From the NCBI GenBank assembly GCA_946965045.2, contig OX337230.1, positions 682,001 through 746,000 of the forward strand: a DNA stretch of 64,000 nucleotides, written 5' to 3'. Under the pieces are notes generated by a model. That model was not told the DNA's origin. It did no database searches and saw only the letters and a program-made list of their open reading frames with translations. Positions 1 to 9,245 of this stretch are shown here, piece by piece; position 1 is the first letter of the stretch; every line of letters starts with the position of its first letter. The position numbers were made by a program, and so were the translations under genes. The DNA is from Epithemia pelagica (Eukaryota; Bacillariophyta; Bacillariophyceae; Surirellales; Surirellaceae).

Positions 1-275
1 AAACTCAACGCACATCCGGGTACCCTTGGTCACACAACACGCCACACATTCCCGTCAAATCGCGAAAATTCGGCGAAAATTTGTTGAAACTCGGCGAAAA
101 TTTGTCGGAATCAACGGAAATTTCCAGGAGTCGCACATCACAACACACATCCGGGTATTACATACGTGGTACATACGTGGCACACGTGGTACATCCGGGT
201 TCACATCACATCACACATTAAATAAACCACATCACACCGCACATTAAATAAACATCGAACCAACCAAATAACACC
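1..275 (+). promoter_or_regulatory. Repeat-rich leader upstream of Copia-1 gag-pol
   Basis: Non-coding leader before the gag ATG. Visible repeats are TCGGCGAAAATTTG twice (about 71-106), the G-box-like word ACGTGG three times (164-169, 175-180, 184-189), CACATCCGGGT repeated, and CACATTAAATAAAC twice near 215-255. In Copia-2 the matching segment (18545-18819) lies between an upstream ORF and gag. A role as internal promoter or translation element is inference. Confidence 0.4.
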
Positions 276-3200
276 ATGGATCCTCAATCACCCAAGACAC
301 CTACGACTCCTAAGGGAGAAGATAACCAAGACAATGTCTCGGACACAGACCTATTCGACCACATCATATTTACTGTCTGCCAATTCTTTACCAAAGAAAG
401 GGCTGACTACTTAATGAAGTGGATGAAATACCATGGTTTTGAGAACATTACCCATGTTATCTCGTATATGCAAACTAATACCGAGGAATCCATGAAGGAA
501 CTGACACAGTACAAGGTCAACAAACAGACACATGATCTACAAGGCCCCACAAGACAGCAGATCAAGCTCTTGGCTTATTGGGCCATATACAAGACCAATG
601 AAATTCAAGACGAGCTATCCAATAGCGACTGGATGAACCTAACGAGGAAAGAGTTCAACACTTGGAGGATCAACACAGATTTCTCTAAGGGACCACCTAG
701 TCAAGTCCCAGTCTCGCCAATGAAGTCACCGTCATCTGTGAAATCTGTCAGCACAGTTACTGCCGCATCCCAATCTCAACAAGACCTTACAGCATTCAGG
801 AAGGGAACTAAGCGCGACGCAACTGCATATGAGGTATTCAAGGATGAACGATACTACGATTCATTCTGGCGTGTATTCAAGACTACAGCTAAGGCTCAAG
901 GCCTATCCAACGTTCTGAATTTCAAATACACACCACCCCATGATGATGAGTATGCCGAAGAACTTTTCCAAGAGCAACAAGTATTTCTTTACTCTGTTCT
1001 TGTCCGTATCATTCAGACTGACCAAGGTCGAGCCTATGTACGTGAACATGAACATGATGAAGATGCGCGTGCCGTATTGCAGAAGTTACATTCTTTGCAT
1101 ACCGAATCCGACCTAGCAAAGCGAGAGGTCCTCCGTTTAACCAACTACATTTCCAATCTACGTCTTGACGACACATGGCGCGGAACAACACGTCAATTTC
1201 TTCTACACTTTCAAGAGCAGCTACGTTTGCTAGACAATCTAGTGACATTGTCTGATCGCATCCCTGATCATACCAGGATGACCTTCCTCATGCAAGCTGT
1301 AGAAAAGGTACCTGATCTCCGCCGAGTCAAGATCTTGGATAATGTGGTGAACACCAAATCCGGTGCAAAATCCCTTTGCTATCAATCATACTTCCGTCTC
1401 CTTCTAGACGCAGCTTATGACCATGATCAAGCAACCCAGTCATCTGTTCATAGTCGCCGTCGACATGTCAAACAACATGAATCACTATATGGCCAAGATA
1501 CAGATGCTGACATAACCTCACAAGATGATATGGAGTATCATGTCCACAACACCACAGCGACATCTGAATCTCCATCCTCTTTGTCCAAGGTTAGTCTACC
1601 GCGTGACCTATGGTTCAAACTTTCTGAAGAAGATCGCAAGTTGATCATTGAGTATAACAAGATGATTCAAGCACCTTCATCAACAACACCGAGGAAAGTG
1701 CAAACACATGCCCTCGACATTGATCCGGAACCTGATCCTGACCCCAACCAAGTTGCATCTGATGACGACTCACCTGGCGTAGTCCCTGAGCATCCAGATG
1801 ACTCAGATCCGGTTACACAATTTATCAACCAAGCCATGACGACTGATATCAATCACCCGGCAACTGACCTGACTAGTGTTCTTTCTAACGCCAAGTCCAA
1901 GACGAGCAAGAAGGTTACTTTCAAAACCAACATGCATAAACAAGCAGGACATGTTCCACGCTATCTGTTTTCCAGGAAATCTACTTTACCAGGAAATCAA
2001 TTGATTGACCGTGGTGCTAATGGAGGACTTGCGGGTTCTGACATGCGCATCCTTTCTAAGACTGGCCGCCATATCACTATTGTGGGTATTGATAACCATG
2101 AACTCACTGGACTTCCTGTCGTCACATGTGCCGCAAAGTTTGAGACCAATGACGGACCTATTGTCGGCATCTTCAATGAATATGCTTATTATGGAAAGGG
2201 CTTATCTATCCATGCTCCTGGTCAATTCGAGCATTTCGGACTTGCTGTTGATGAACGATCTGTTAAAGTTGATGGTAAACAACGCATCACTACACTTGAT
2301 GGTCGTGCCATACCCCTTCACATCAAGGATGGGTTAGCCTACATCCTTTCCTTGGGTATCCCCAGCGACGATGACATGGATACCTTACCTCAGATCATCT
2401 TCACGTCACCCGACACATGGGATCCTGGTGTTCTGGACCATTCGTATTCTCCCACACCCTCTGACAATGATCCTGATTGGAAACACGTCAAGACTGATGG
2501 TAGTATGTCGAACCATCCATATGACAACTATGGGGAGTACACTGATCGTGTTGTTTGTAACCTCAATCTCCTTTTGGATCTCCCATATGATCATGGACCT
2601 GACGACGCACCCTTCTTTTCTATCTATGCTGACGCAGAAGGTAATGATCCTACACTTCATGCCTCTGTCCACCGTCGTTACCAGGAAGCGTATGACTGGA
2701 AGAAGTTCCGTCCATTCTTTGGTTGGCAATCTGAAGATGTTATTGCCGATACGTTCAAGCACACTACACGTAATGGTAGCATTACTTTTGACCACGACAC
2801 CCTCAAGAAACATTTCAAGGCTCGCAATCCGGTCCTTAATATACCTCGACGTCATGAACCCGTTGCTACTGACTCGGTTTTCTCCGACACCCCTGCTGTT
2901 GACCATGGCGGTAAAGTCGCACAAATCTTTGTTGGTCGAGATACTCTGGTTACTGATATCTATGGGATCAAGTCAACCAAACAGTTTGTCAATACTCTCC
3001 AGGATAACATCCGGTTTCGTGGTGCCATGGAGACCCTTATCAGTGATGGTGGTTCATCTCTCATCTCTCAAAAGGTCAAAGACATTCTTCGCACTTTGCT
3101 TATTGGGGAGTATCGATCTGAACCTTATCATCAACACCAGAATAAGGCTGAAAACCGTTATCAGACCGTTAAACGTATGACCAATGCTCTCATGAATGCC

Positions 3201-5963
3201 ACTGGTTGCCCTGCCAACACCTGGCTTCTTTGCCTTGAGTATGTCTGTGACTTATTGAACCATACGTCATCACCCACCCATTCCGGTCGCACTCCTCTTG
3301 AGGCTCTCTCCGGACGCCCACCCGACATTACTCATCTCTTGTTCTTTCCTTTCTGGGATGAAGTTTACTACCGTGTCGACCCCGCTGAACCCAATTCTGG
3401 TTCATATCCATCTTCTTCTGATGAGAAACTTGGCCACTGGGTTGGTTTTGCTCACAACGTTGGTGATTCTTTTACTTGGAAGATTCTCACCCAGGATAAC
3501 CAGATCATCTACCGTTCTGCCGTTCGCCGTGTTGCATCCACTACACCTAACCTACGTGTGGATCGACCTTCAGGGGAGGATTCGTCTGAGAAGGATGACA
3601 ATGATAAGCAAGCTGATACTGTCTTCATTCGCAGTAATAGTGAAGATCCATCCAAACCAATGCCCACGATCGATTTTGACGACATGATAGGACGCACATT
3701 CCTATGCGACACAGAAGAAAATGGGGAGCGACACCGTGCACGTGTCATCAAACGAGTCATTGATCTTAATGAAGAAGCAACGAAACAGGAAGAACGTGTC
3801 AAGTACATCTACCGAAAGACAAATTCTGATGTTGATGAGATGATATCCTATAATCAACTCATGGAGTATATCGAACGAGATAACCAAGCTCAAACCTCTG
3901 GAGATAATCTTTTCAGGTTCAGGGATGTCATTGCCCATCAAGGCCCACTGAACACAACTGATCCAGATTACAAGGGGAGCAAATATAATTTGCTTGTTGA
4001 TTGGGAAACTGGGGAGACTACCTATGAACCTTTATCACTCATCGCCAATGATGATCCGATCACTGTAGCAATTTATGGAAAGAAACATGGTTTACTCAAC
4101 GAACCTGGATGGAAGCATTTGAAACGTTATGTCAAAACAAGCAAACGTCTCATTCGAGCAGCCAAACAGTCAAGGATTAAACAAGTTCACCATTCCGTCA
4201 AGTATAAGTTTGGATTTCAAGTACCACGCAATTATGAGGAAGCTGTCGCTCTTGATAAACAACATGGCAACACAAAGTGGCAGGATGCAACAGAATTAGA
4301 ATTGTCACAGATCCAGTCCTACAAGACATTCAAGGATTTTGGGAAAGCCATCTTCATTAAAGGGAAAGTATCCAATGCACCTGAAGGATATCATAAGATA
4401 CGTGTACATCTTGTCTTTGACGTAAAACATGATGGACGACATAAAGCAAGACTTGTCGCAGATGGACATCTCACAAAAGAACCTGTTGAGACAATCTATT
4501 CAGGTGTTGTTTCCATTCGCAACCTCCGCATTGCCTTATTCCTGGGTACTTTGAATGACTTGGAAATATGGGGAGCAGATATTGGAAATGCATATCTGGA
4601 AGCCTTGACAGGGGAGAAAATTTTCATTGTCGCAGGACCTGAATTCAAGGAATTAGAAGGTCACATCCTGATTATATACAAGGCACTTTATGGATTGAAG
4701 TCATCAGGCGCACGCTGGCATGATGTCTTATTCGATGTTTTGACAGACATGGGATTTTCACCAAGCAAAGCAGATCCGGATATCTGGATGAGGAAAGCAC
4801 CTGGAGAAGACTGTTACGAATACATTGCCGTATACGTTGATGACTTAGCCATTATTTCTACTGATCCTGGGAATATCTGCAAGATCCTGAAGGAGAAATA
4901 CAACTTCAAACTCAAAGGAGATGGACCTATTGATTTCCACTTGGGATGTTGTTACACCAAGGATTCTGATGGAACATTAGTAGCAGATCCAAGACGCTAC
5001 ATTGGTAAGATGATGGACACTTTCGAACGAATCTTCAAGGAGAAACCCAAGAAAGCCAAAACACCTCTTATTGGTGGAGACCATCCTGAATTGGATGATT
5101 CTGAACTCCTTGATGAAGAAGGTACTAGCCATTTCCAAACTCTGATTGGACAACTCCAATGGGTGATCACTATTGGTCGTTTCGACGTCTTCACCGCTAC
5201 AATGACGCTATCACGCTTTCGTGCTGCTCCGAGGAAAGGACATCTTGATAGAGCCAAGCGTATCTATGGATACCTTGCACATCTCCCAGAAGGCGCAATC
5301 AGATTTAGGATTGGAGAGCCTGATTATTCAAGTCTTCCTACCCAAGAATTTGATTGGACTCGCACTGTCTATCCGAATGCAAGTGAACGTATTCCTGAAG
5401 ACTGCCCAACACCTCTTGGCCGCTATGTTACCACAACTCATTATGTTGATGCCAATCTCATGCATGACATAGTCACTGGTAAATCCGTCACTGCTGTTCT
5501 ACATTTGTTGAACGGAACACCTATTGACTGGTACAGCAAGAGACAGAGCACGGTGGAAACTGCTACCTATGGATCCGAGTTTGTGGCTGCAAGGACAGCA
5601 ATAGATCAGATTACAGAATTACGACATTCTCTCCGCTACCTTGGAGTACCTATCCGAGAGCGAAGTTACATGTACGGAGATAACAGATCTGTTGTGCTCA
5701 ATGCAACCGTCCCTCATTCCATACTATCCAAGAGACACCATCTTCTGTCATACCACCGAGTTCGTGAAGCCATCGCAGCAAAGTATGTTGCATTCTACTG
5801 GAAAGATGGAAAGACCAACCCTGCCGATATCCTTAGCAAACATTGGGATTTCGTATCTATTTGGCCCATGCTCAAGCCATTGTTGTTTTGGAAAGGAGAA
5901 GTTCAAGACCTCAACAAATCCAATGATGACAAGGCTGAAACGACGAGTTGTGGGGAGTGTTAG
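276..5963 (+). CDS. Copia-1 gag-pol polyprotein (gag-PR-IN-RT-RH)
   Basis: This single 1895-aa frame has pol domains in Copia order. Residues 1 to about 560 are gag-like and I see no CCHC zinc knuckle. A protease-like motif, LIDRGANGG, has its Asp at about residue 578; most retroviral-type proteases have D[ST]GA, so the Arg is unusual. Integrase follows, with Asp924 (in ISDGG) and Glu959 (in NKAENR) spaced as in DD35E enzymes. RT comes next with YVDD at about 1520-1523, then a C-terminal RNase H with a THYVDAN motif and YGSEF. Integrase preceding RT is the Copia diagnostic. The start is the first ATG (ACCATGG context) and matches Copia-2. The stop codon lies inside the 3' LTR, overlapping it by 6 bp. 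The frame is intact, so it could encode active enzymes. Confidence 0.95.
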   Translation: MDPQSPKTPTTPKGEDNQDNVSDTDLFDHIIFTVCQFFTKERADYLMKWMKYHGFENITHVISYMQTNTEESMKELTQYKVNKQTHDLQGPTRQQIKLLAYWAIYKTNEIQDELSNSDWMNLTRKEFNTWRINTDFSKGPPSQVPVSPMKSPSSVKSVSTVTAASQSQQDLTAFRKGTKRDATAYEVFKDERYYDSFWRVFKTTAKAQGLSNVLNFKYTPPHDDEYAEELFQEQQVFLYSVLVRIIQTDQGRAYVREHEHDEDARAVLQKLHSLHTESDLAKREVLRLTNYISNLRLDDTWRGTTRQFLLHFQEQLRLLDNLVTLSDRIPDHTRMTFLMQAVEKVPDLRRVKILDNVVNTKSGAKSLCYQSYFRLLLDAAYDHDQATQSSVHSRRRHVKQHESLYGQDTDADITSQDDMEYHVHNTTATSESPSSLSKVSLPRDLWFKLSEEDRKLIIEYNKMIQAPSSTTPRKVQTHALDIDPEPDPDPNQVASDDDSPGVVPEHPDDSDPVTQFINQAMTTDINHPATDLTSVLSNAKSKTSKKVTFKTNMHKQAGHVPRYLFSRKSTLPGNQLIDRGANGGLAGSDMRILSKTGRHITIVGIDNHELTGLPVVTCAAKFETNDGPIVGIFNEYAYYGKGLSIHAPGQFEHFGLAVDERSVKVDGKQRITTLDGRAIPLHIKDGLAYILSLGIPSDDDMDTLPQIIFTSPDTWDPGVLDHSYSPTPSDNDPDWKHVKTDGSMSNHPYDNYGEYTDRVVCNLNLLLDLPYDHGPDDAPFFSIYADAEGNDPTLHASVHRRYQEAYDWKKFRPFFGWQSEDVIADTFKHTTRNGSITFDHDTLKKHFKARNPVLNIPRRHEPVATDSVFSDTPAVDHGGKVAQIFVGRDTLVTDIYGIKSTKQFVNTLQDNIRFRGAMETLISDGGSSLISQKVKDILRTLLIGEYRSEPYHQHQNKAENRYQTVKRMTNALMNATGCPANTWLLCLEYVCDLLNHTSSPTHSGRTPLEALSGRPPDITHLLFFPFWDEVYYRVDPAEPNSGSYPSSSDEKLGHWVGFAHNVGDSFTWKILTQDNQIIYRSAVRRVASTTPNLRVDRPSGEDSSEKDDNDKQADTVFIRSNSEDPSKPMPTIDFDDMIGRTFLCDTEENGERHRARVIKRVIDLNEEATKQEERVKYIYRKTNSDVDEMISYNQLMEYIERDNQAQTSGDNLFRFRDVIAHQGPLNTTDPDYKGSKYNLLVDWETGETTYEPLSLIANDDPITVAIYGKKHGLLNEPGWKHLKRYVKTSKRLIRAAKQSRIKQVHHSVKYKFGFQVPRNYEEAVALDKQHGNTKWQDATELELSQIQSYKTFKDFGKAIFIKGKVSNAPEGYHKIRVHLVFDVKHDGRHKARLVADGHLTKEPVETIYSGVVSIRNLRIALFLGTLNDLEIWGADIGNAYLEALTGEKIFIVAGPEFKELEGHILIIYKALYGLKSSGARWHDVLFDVLTDMGFSPSKADPDIWMRKAPGEDCYEYIAVYVDDLAIISTDPGNICKILKEKYNFKLKGDGPIDFHLGCCYTKDSDGTLVADPRRYIGKMMDTFERIFKEKPKKAKTPLIGGDHPELDDSELLDEEGTSHFQTLIGQLQWVITIGRFDVFTATMTLSRFRAAPRKGHLDRAKRIYGYLAHLPEGAIRFRIGEPDYSSLPTQEFDWTRTVYPNASERIPEDCPTPLGRYVTTTHYVDANLMHDIVTGKSVTAVLHLLNGTPIDWYSKRQSTVETATYGSEFVAARTAIDQITELRHSLRYLGVPIRERSYMYGDNRSVVLNATVPHSILSKRHHLLSYHRVREAIAAKYVAFYWKDGKTNPADILSKHWDFVSIWPMLKPLLFWKGEVQDLNKSNDDKAETTSCGEC
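5948..5957 (+). other. Polypurine tract of Copia-1
   Basis: A G-rich run ending in GTGGGGAG directly abuts the TGTTAG start of the 3' LTR, as expected for the plus-strand primer. It lies inside the last codons of gag-pol. The same tract adjoins the Copia-2 3' LTR at 12863-12872 on the minus strand. Confidence 0.6.
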
Positions 5964-6740
5964 AATTCTCACCGTCTATGGTGGTTAGATTCTACATCTC
6001 ATCGATTCCTCATGTCACATAGCCTCGTGCTATCGCATCATGCCATCTAGCTTCGAGCTATGTTCCCTAGCTTCGCGCTATATCGACCTATATTTCTTCG
6101 CAAATCATGAAAGGTGAGAATAGATTGACGAACTCACTCTCAAGACTAAACTGGGTCGTGCGGTATTACAACGGACGTAAATTTGGCCGTTGCTCGGACA
6201 TTATACTAACGCCCTAAGCATACGCGCCCAAAATCATCGAGCGCGCCCAAGCGACATCCGAGCGCTGTCGGCATCTATCCGACCCAACGGTCTAAGTATC
6301 CCAAGCACGACACACGATCACGCGAGACCATATTTCCATTCCCACAATCTCCAAATTGTCAACAAGCTGCGCGCCATGAAAACAACTATGCCAACCCAAA
6401 GCAAGAGCTGTTGACCCTGTATATGTTATCCACCCACATATACATGTCATATACATCACATGAATCGACTCCAACTATTCCAAACCTGTTGCCGCCAAGA
6501 ACCTATGACACATGACCCTTGGCAGGACCGAACATTTCACGTAGACCTATCGTAGTAATCAACACACAATCTAACAATATCACCATTTATCACATCCTCT
6601 TTTGTGTCCCGACTATCCTTCTGATAGACTTCGACTTGCTTGCTTCTCTGACCCTGAGAAGCTTGTATCGGTTGGTGACCTACCTGATTGTCTGCTCTAC
6701 CGAGCATCAATGTCCCTACGATTCAGAAAGAATTGTAACA
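5958..6740 (+). repeat. Copia-1 3' LTR (783 bp)
   Basis: The repeat starts TGTTAGAATTC and ends GAATTGTAACA, with short inverted termini TGTTA/TAACA. It has the same length as both Copia-2 LTRs but differs from them by several substitutions. Small open frames inside it, including one continued by the neighbouring non-LTR element, are artefacts. Confidence 0.95.
6021..6081 (+). promoter_or_regulatory. Three mini-hairpin repeats within the LTR
   Basis: The motif AGCYTCGNGCTAT occurs three times, at 6021, 6049 and 6069. Each core (AGC-TCG-GCT) is a short inverted repeat. They sit near the LTR start and are present in all three LTR copies. A role in transcription, RNA processing or end binding is inference. 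Confidence 0.4.
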
Positions 6741-9245
6741 GGCTGTTTGTGTCAGCAGACGAGGATAGGCCGCCACCGCTGCCTGTTGGTATCCGAGTCC
6801 CCCGAGTCGTTGTGGAATCGTGGCGATGAGTGCTGAGGACGTGGAGATTTCATTTTCTGGTAGGGAGGTGAGTTTTGCCAGGAAATTTGTTATCAGTTGC
6901 TCGGTCTGTGTTGTTGTTGGACTGGACCAGAGGGTCGTTCTTTGGTTGGTCTGCTTATATGCTAAGTTGATATCGGTTGGTAGCAGATGCAGGATTGATG
7001 ATACCATCGTGAATTTAAAGAGATTGTGCTGGGTTTGGAGGTCGTTGAGTTGGAGAAGGCAATTCATTTTGTGTTGCATGCCTTGTAATTTTTTGTTGAT
7101 GTATTGTCGTGCAAAGGCAGTGGATCCGATTGGTTGACCAAGGAATCTCACGCCGCTTGTTATTTCTGCTTTTGAGGGGTCATCAGGCGACAGAAACGAT
7201 AGTGCTTGTTTGAGGCTGTGTGTTTGTTTCTCGTCCAGGTTGGACGGGGAGTGTCCTTCGGTGGAGGTGAGGATGGTCGTTTTTGATTTGTTTAAAACAA
7301 TTCCTAGGGGTTTTCCAAGCTCTTCAAATTGGTGAAGAAACCATGGTATGTCACAGTGTGGCAGGCATACCGATGTATCATCCATGATGGATGCGGTGTG
7401 GCCGATGCCGCCCATTCCGTCGTCGTTGGGGTCGTTGTTGCGCAGTCTGAGTTGTGCTCTTTTTGCTTACTCGTTGTTGAGTTGGTTGGTCAGTGCTAGT
7501 AATACCAGGCACGAGAAGAGAGGGCTGAGTGGGCAGCCTTGTGGAAACCCTTCAGTTTGTGTGAGGTAGTTGGCCGCTTTGTTGTCATCAAAGTACCATT
7601 GGTTGCAGGTATGTTTGGTTAGCAGGTCGAAAAGGGGGACCAATTGTGTTGTCGCTTCGTTCTCTAACAAAATCTTTCTTGCTTCGGTTCGGCTGACGTT
7701 GTTGAACATGTTTACAAGGTCTAGCATGACGAGAGCCCGGCTTGGAGGTGTTGTTCGTTGTTTGTTTTCGGTTGTGTTGTTGTCCAGATCATGAGTCTTG
7801 TCAATGTATTGTTGAACCACCATTGCGGTTGTTTGGGCCACAAAATCAACCCCCCCGGGTACTTGTATCCCGTATTGTCCTCCTTTCAAGAGGAGGGGGC
7901 GAATGTCGTCTGTGAGATGCACCAGAGCGGCTTTAGCCGCTACTCTTCGTATGGCTGTGCCGATGCCGATCAGTCGCAGTCGTTCCAGGTTTGCCATGTC
8001 CTTGTGTATGGCAAGGAAATAATTGCTTGCGAGGATTTGTTGCATTGTGGTTGGTACTTGTCCTGTCACCACGAGCTGGATCAAGGCTTTTATGTTGTGA
8101 AAGTATGGCCGTGTTGCGTCAGGTGCACTTGTGGTTTTGTATAATGCCATAGACACAAGAGTGTCTGTGCATGTGGCAAACGGTCCTGAGGCCGTGCCTG
8201 GCTTCATTTGTCTGAGCGCTGACTCGAACAGTTTATCTTGTAGTTTCAGGTATTGTGCTGCCGGTGGAGGCATATTTGTGTGGCCGTGAGCTCTTGTCGC
8301 CGGTGTTGGCTGTCGTCTTTCAGGGAAGAGTTCTTTTTGGCATCTGTCGATTTGTGCTGTTGTCAAGGTTGCAGGTGGTGTGTTGGTTGTAAGTCTTTTC
8401 ACTGCTGCTCGGTAGTTGCCTAAGTCTGCCAGTTGTTGTGCCGAGGCTAGCCGCCATGAAGGCAATGGGTCAGTTGGCTGATGTTGTTGTTTGTTTTTTT
8501 GGTGTTGTCGCTTCTTTTTGTTGTTTGTTGTCTTTGTGTTTGGCAACGGTGTTGGGTTCCATATCATGTTATGGAGTTCCTCGATCCTGCCTGATTTCAG
8601 CAGCGATAGTCTTGCTCGGAACGCGTTCGAATGGGTGAGGTGCACTGTGCCCGTTATTGGTGCAAGGAGCAACGGCTCTAGGAGTATTAGCAGTTTCCAG
8701 AATGGGGTGGCATCGATGTCATAGGCGGGTGGCCGTTCGTCTTTCAGAATGGTTGGCGCCAGCGGCGGTGAGGCTTCAAGTATCCAATTGGTCACGTTGT
8801 TGTAGGTTGCATAAAATTCGGCCCTGAGCGGTGGCTTGAGCTTGTGCCAGAGGCTCCGACGAAAGGGCGGTGGAGATAGTTGTAGTTTGTGGATATAAGC
8901 TAGGCTGTTTTTCCAGTTTGCTGTTGTTTCTGGTGTAGAATGTCGGTAGGTATGTAGGACTAAGTCGATGTTCGTCTTTGACCTACTATGTTTTTTTGTT
9001 ACGTGTGTTCTAAGGTGACCTTCAGTGGCGAAGATGGCAGTGGGAGTGTCGCATGTCGGACATGGATGGAGTCCGTATTGGGTGCATAGGGTTGGGGTGA
9101 GGTAATCGGATGGATGGGTTTCATTGTGTTCGGTGATGAGGTGTTGTTTGAGTGATGCTTGGGGGTTGGTTGTCAATGGGGGCACTTTCCACGGGCAGTC
9201 CGGCACGGGACAGTGTTTGGGTGGTTTTTTTGTTGGATTACTCAT
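6741..9245 (-). pseudogene. Non-LTR element ORF2: zinc fingers and reverse transcriptase, truncated
   Basis: The likely start is the ATG at 9245. It overlaps the ORF1 stop in an ATGAGTAA arrangement typical of termination-reinitiation. Two C2H2 fingers lie near the N-terminus (CPVPDCPW...H-x-H type and CPTCDT...HVTKKH). RT motifs follow: LVMLDLVNMFNNVS (motif A), EGFPQGCPLSPLFS (motif B), a motif C reading SIMDDT where most LINEs have YADD, and GIVLNKSKT (motif D). An in-frame TAA at 7467-7469 lies between motifs B and C and the same frame continues afterwards, so it is a point nonsense. The frame ends abruptly at 6741 in the Copia-1 LTR, and the C-terminal domain is not in the window. Confidence 0.85.

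Larger units (their letters stand above)
1..6740 (+). mobile_element. Copia-1, LTR retrotransposon (5' end outside window)
   Basis: This is a Ty1/copia element on the plus strand. It contains a leader, a single gag-pol frame and a complete 3' LTR. Every position p pairs with 18820-p in the complete Copia-2 element, with no net insertion or deletion. By that pairing the missing left part should hold about 860 bp (including the extra upstream ORF) plus a 5' LTR. The LTR ends at 6740 in TAACA and is followed by GGCTG (6741-6745), which should be the target duplication; its partner lies off the window. The element interrupts ORF2 of the minus-strand non-LTR element. Its gag-pol frame is uninterrupted, unlike that of Copia-2. 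Confidence 0.93.

Noticed and set aside
2371-3180. 269-aa plus-strand frame inside gag-pol (and 172-aa minus frame at 2406-2924)
   Set aside because: Fully inside the Copia polyprotein in other frames, with Leu/Ser/Met-rich shadow composition; the same shadows recur in Copia-2.
6602-6829. Frame starting MCPDYPSDRL repeated at 6602, 12218 and 19819
   Set aside because: It is LTR sequence read by chance; flanking continuations differ at each locus and belong to other elements.
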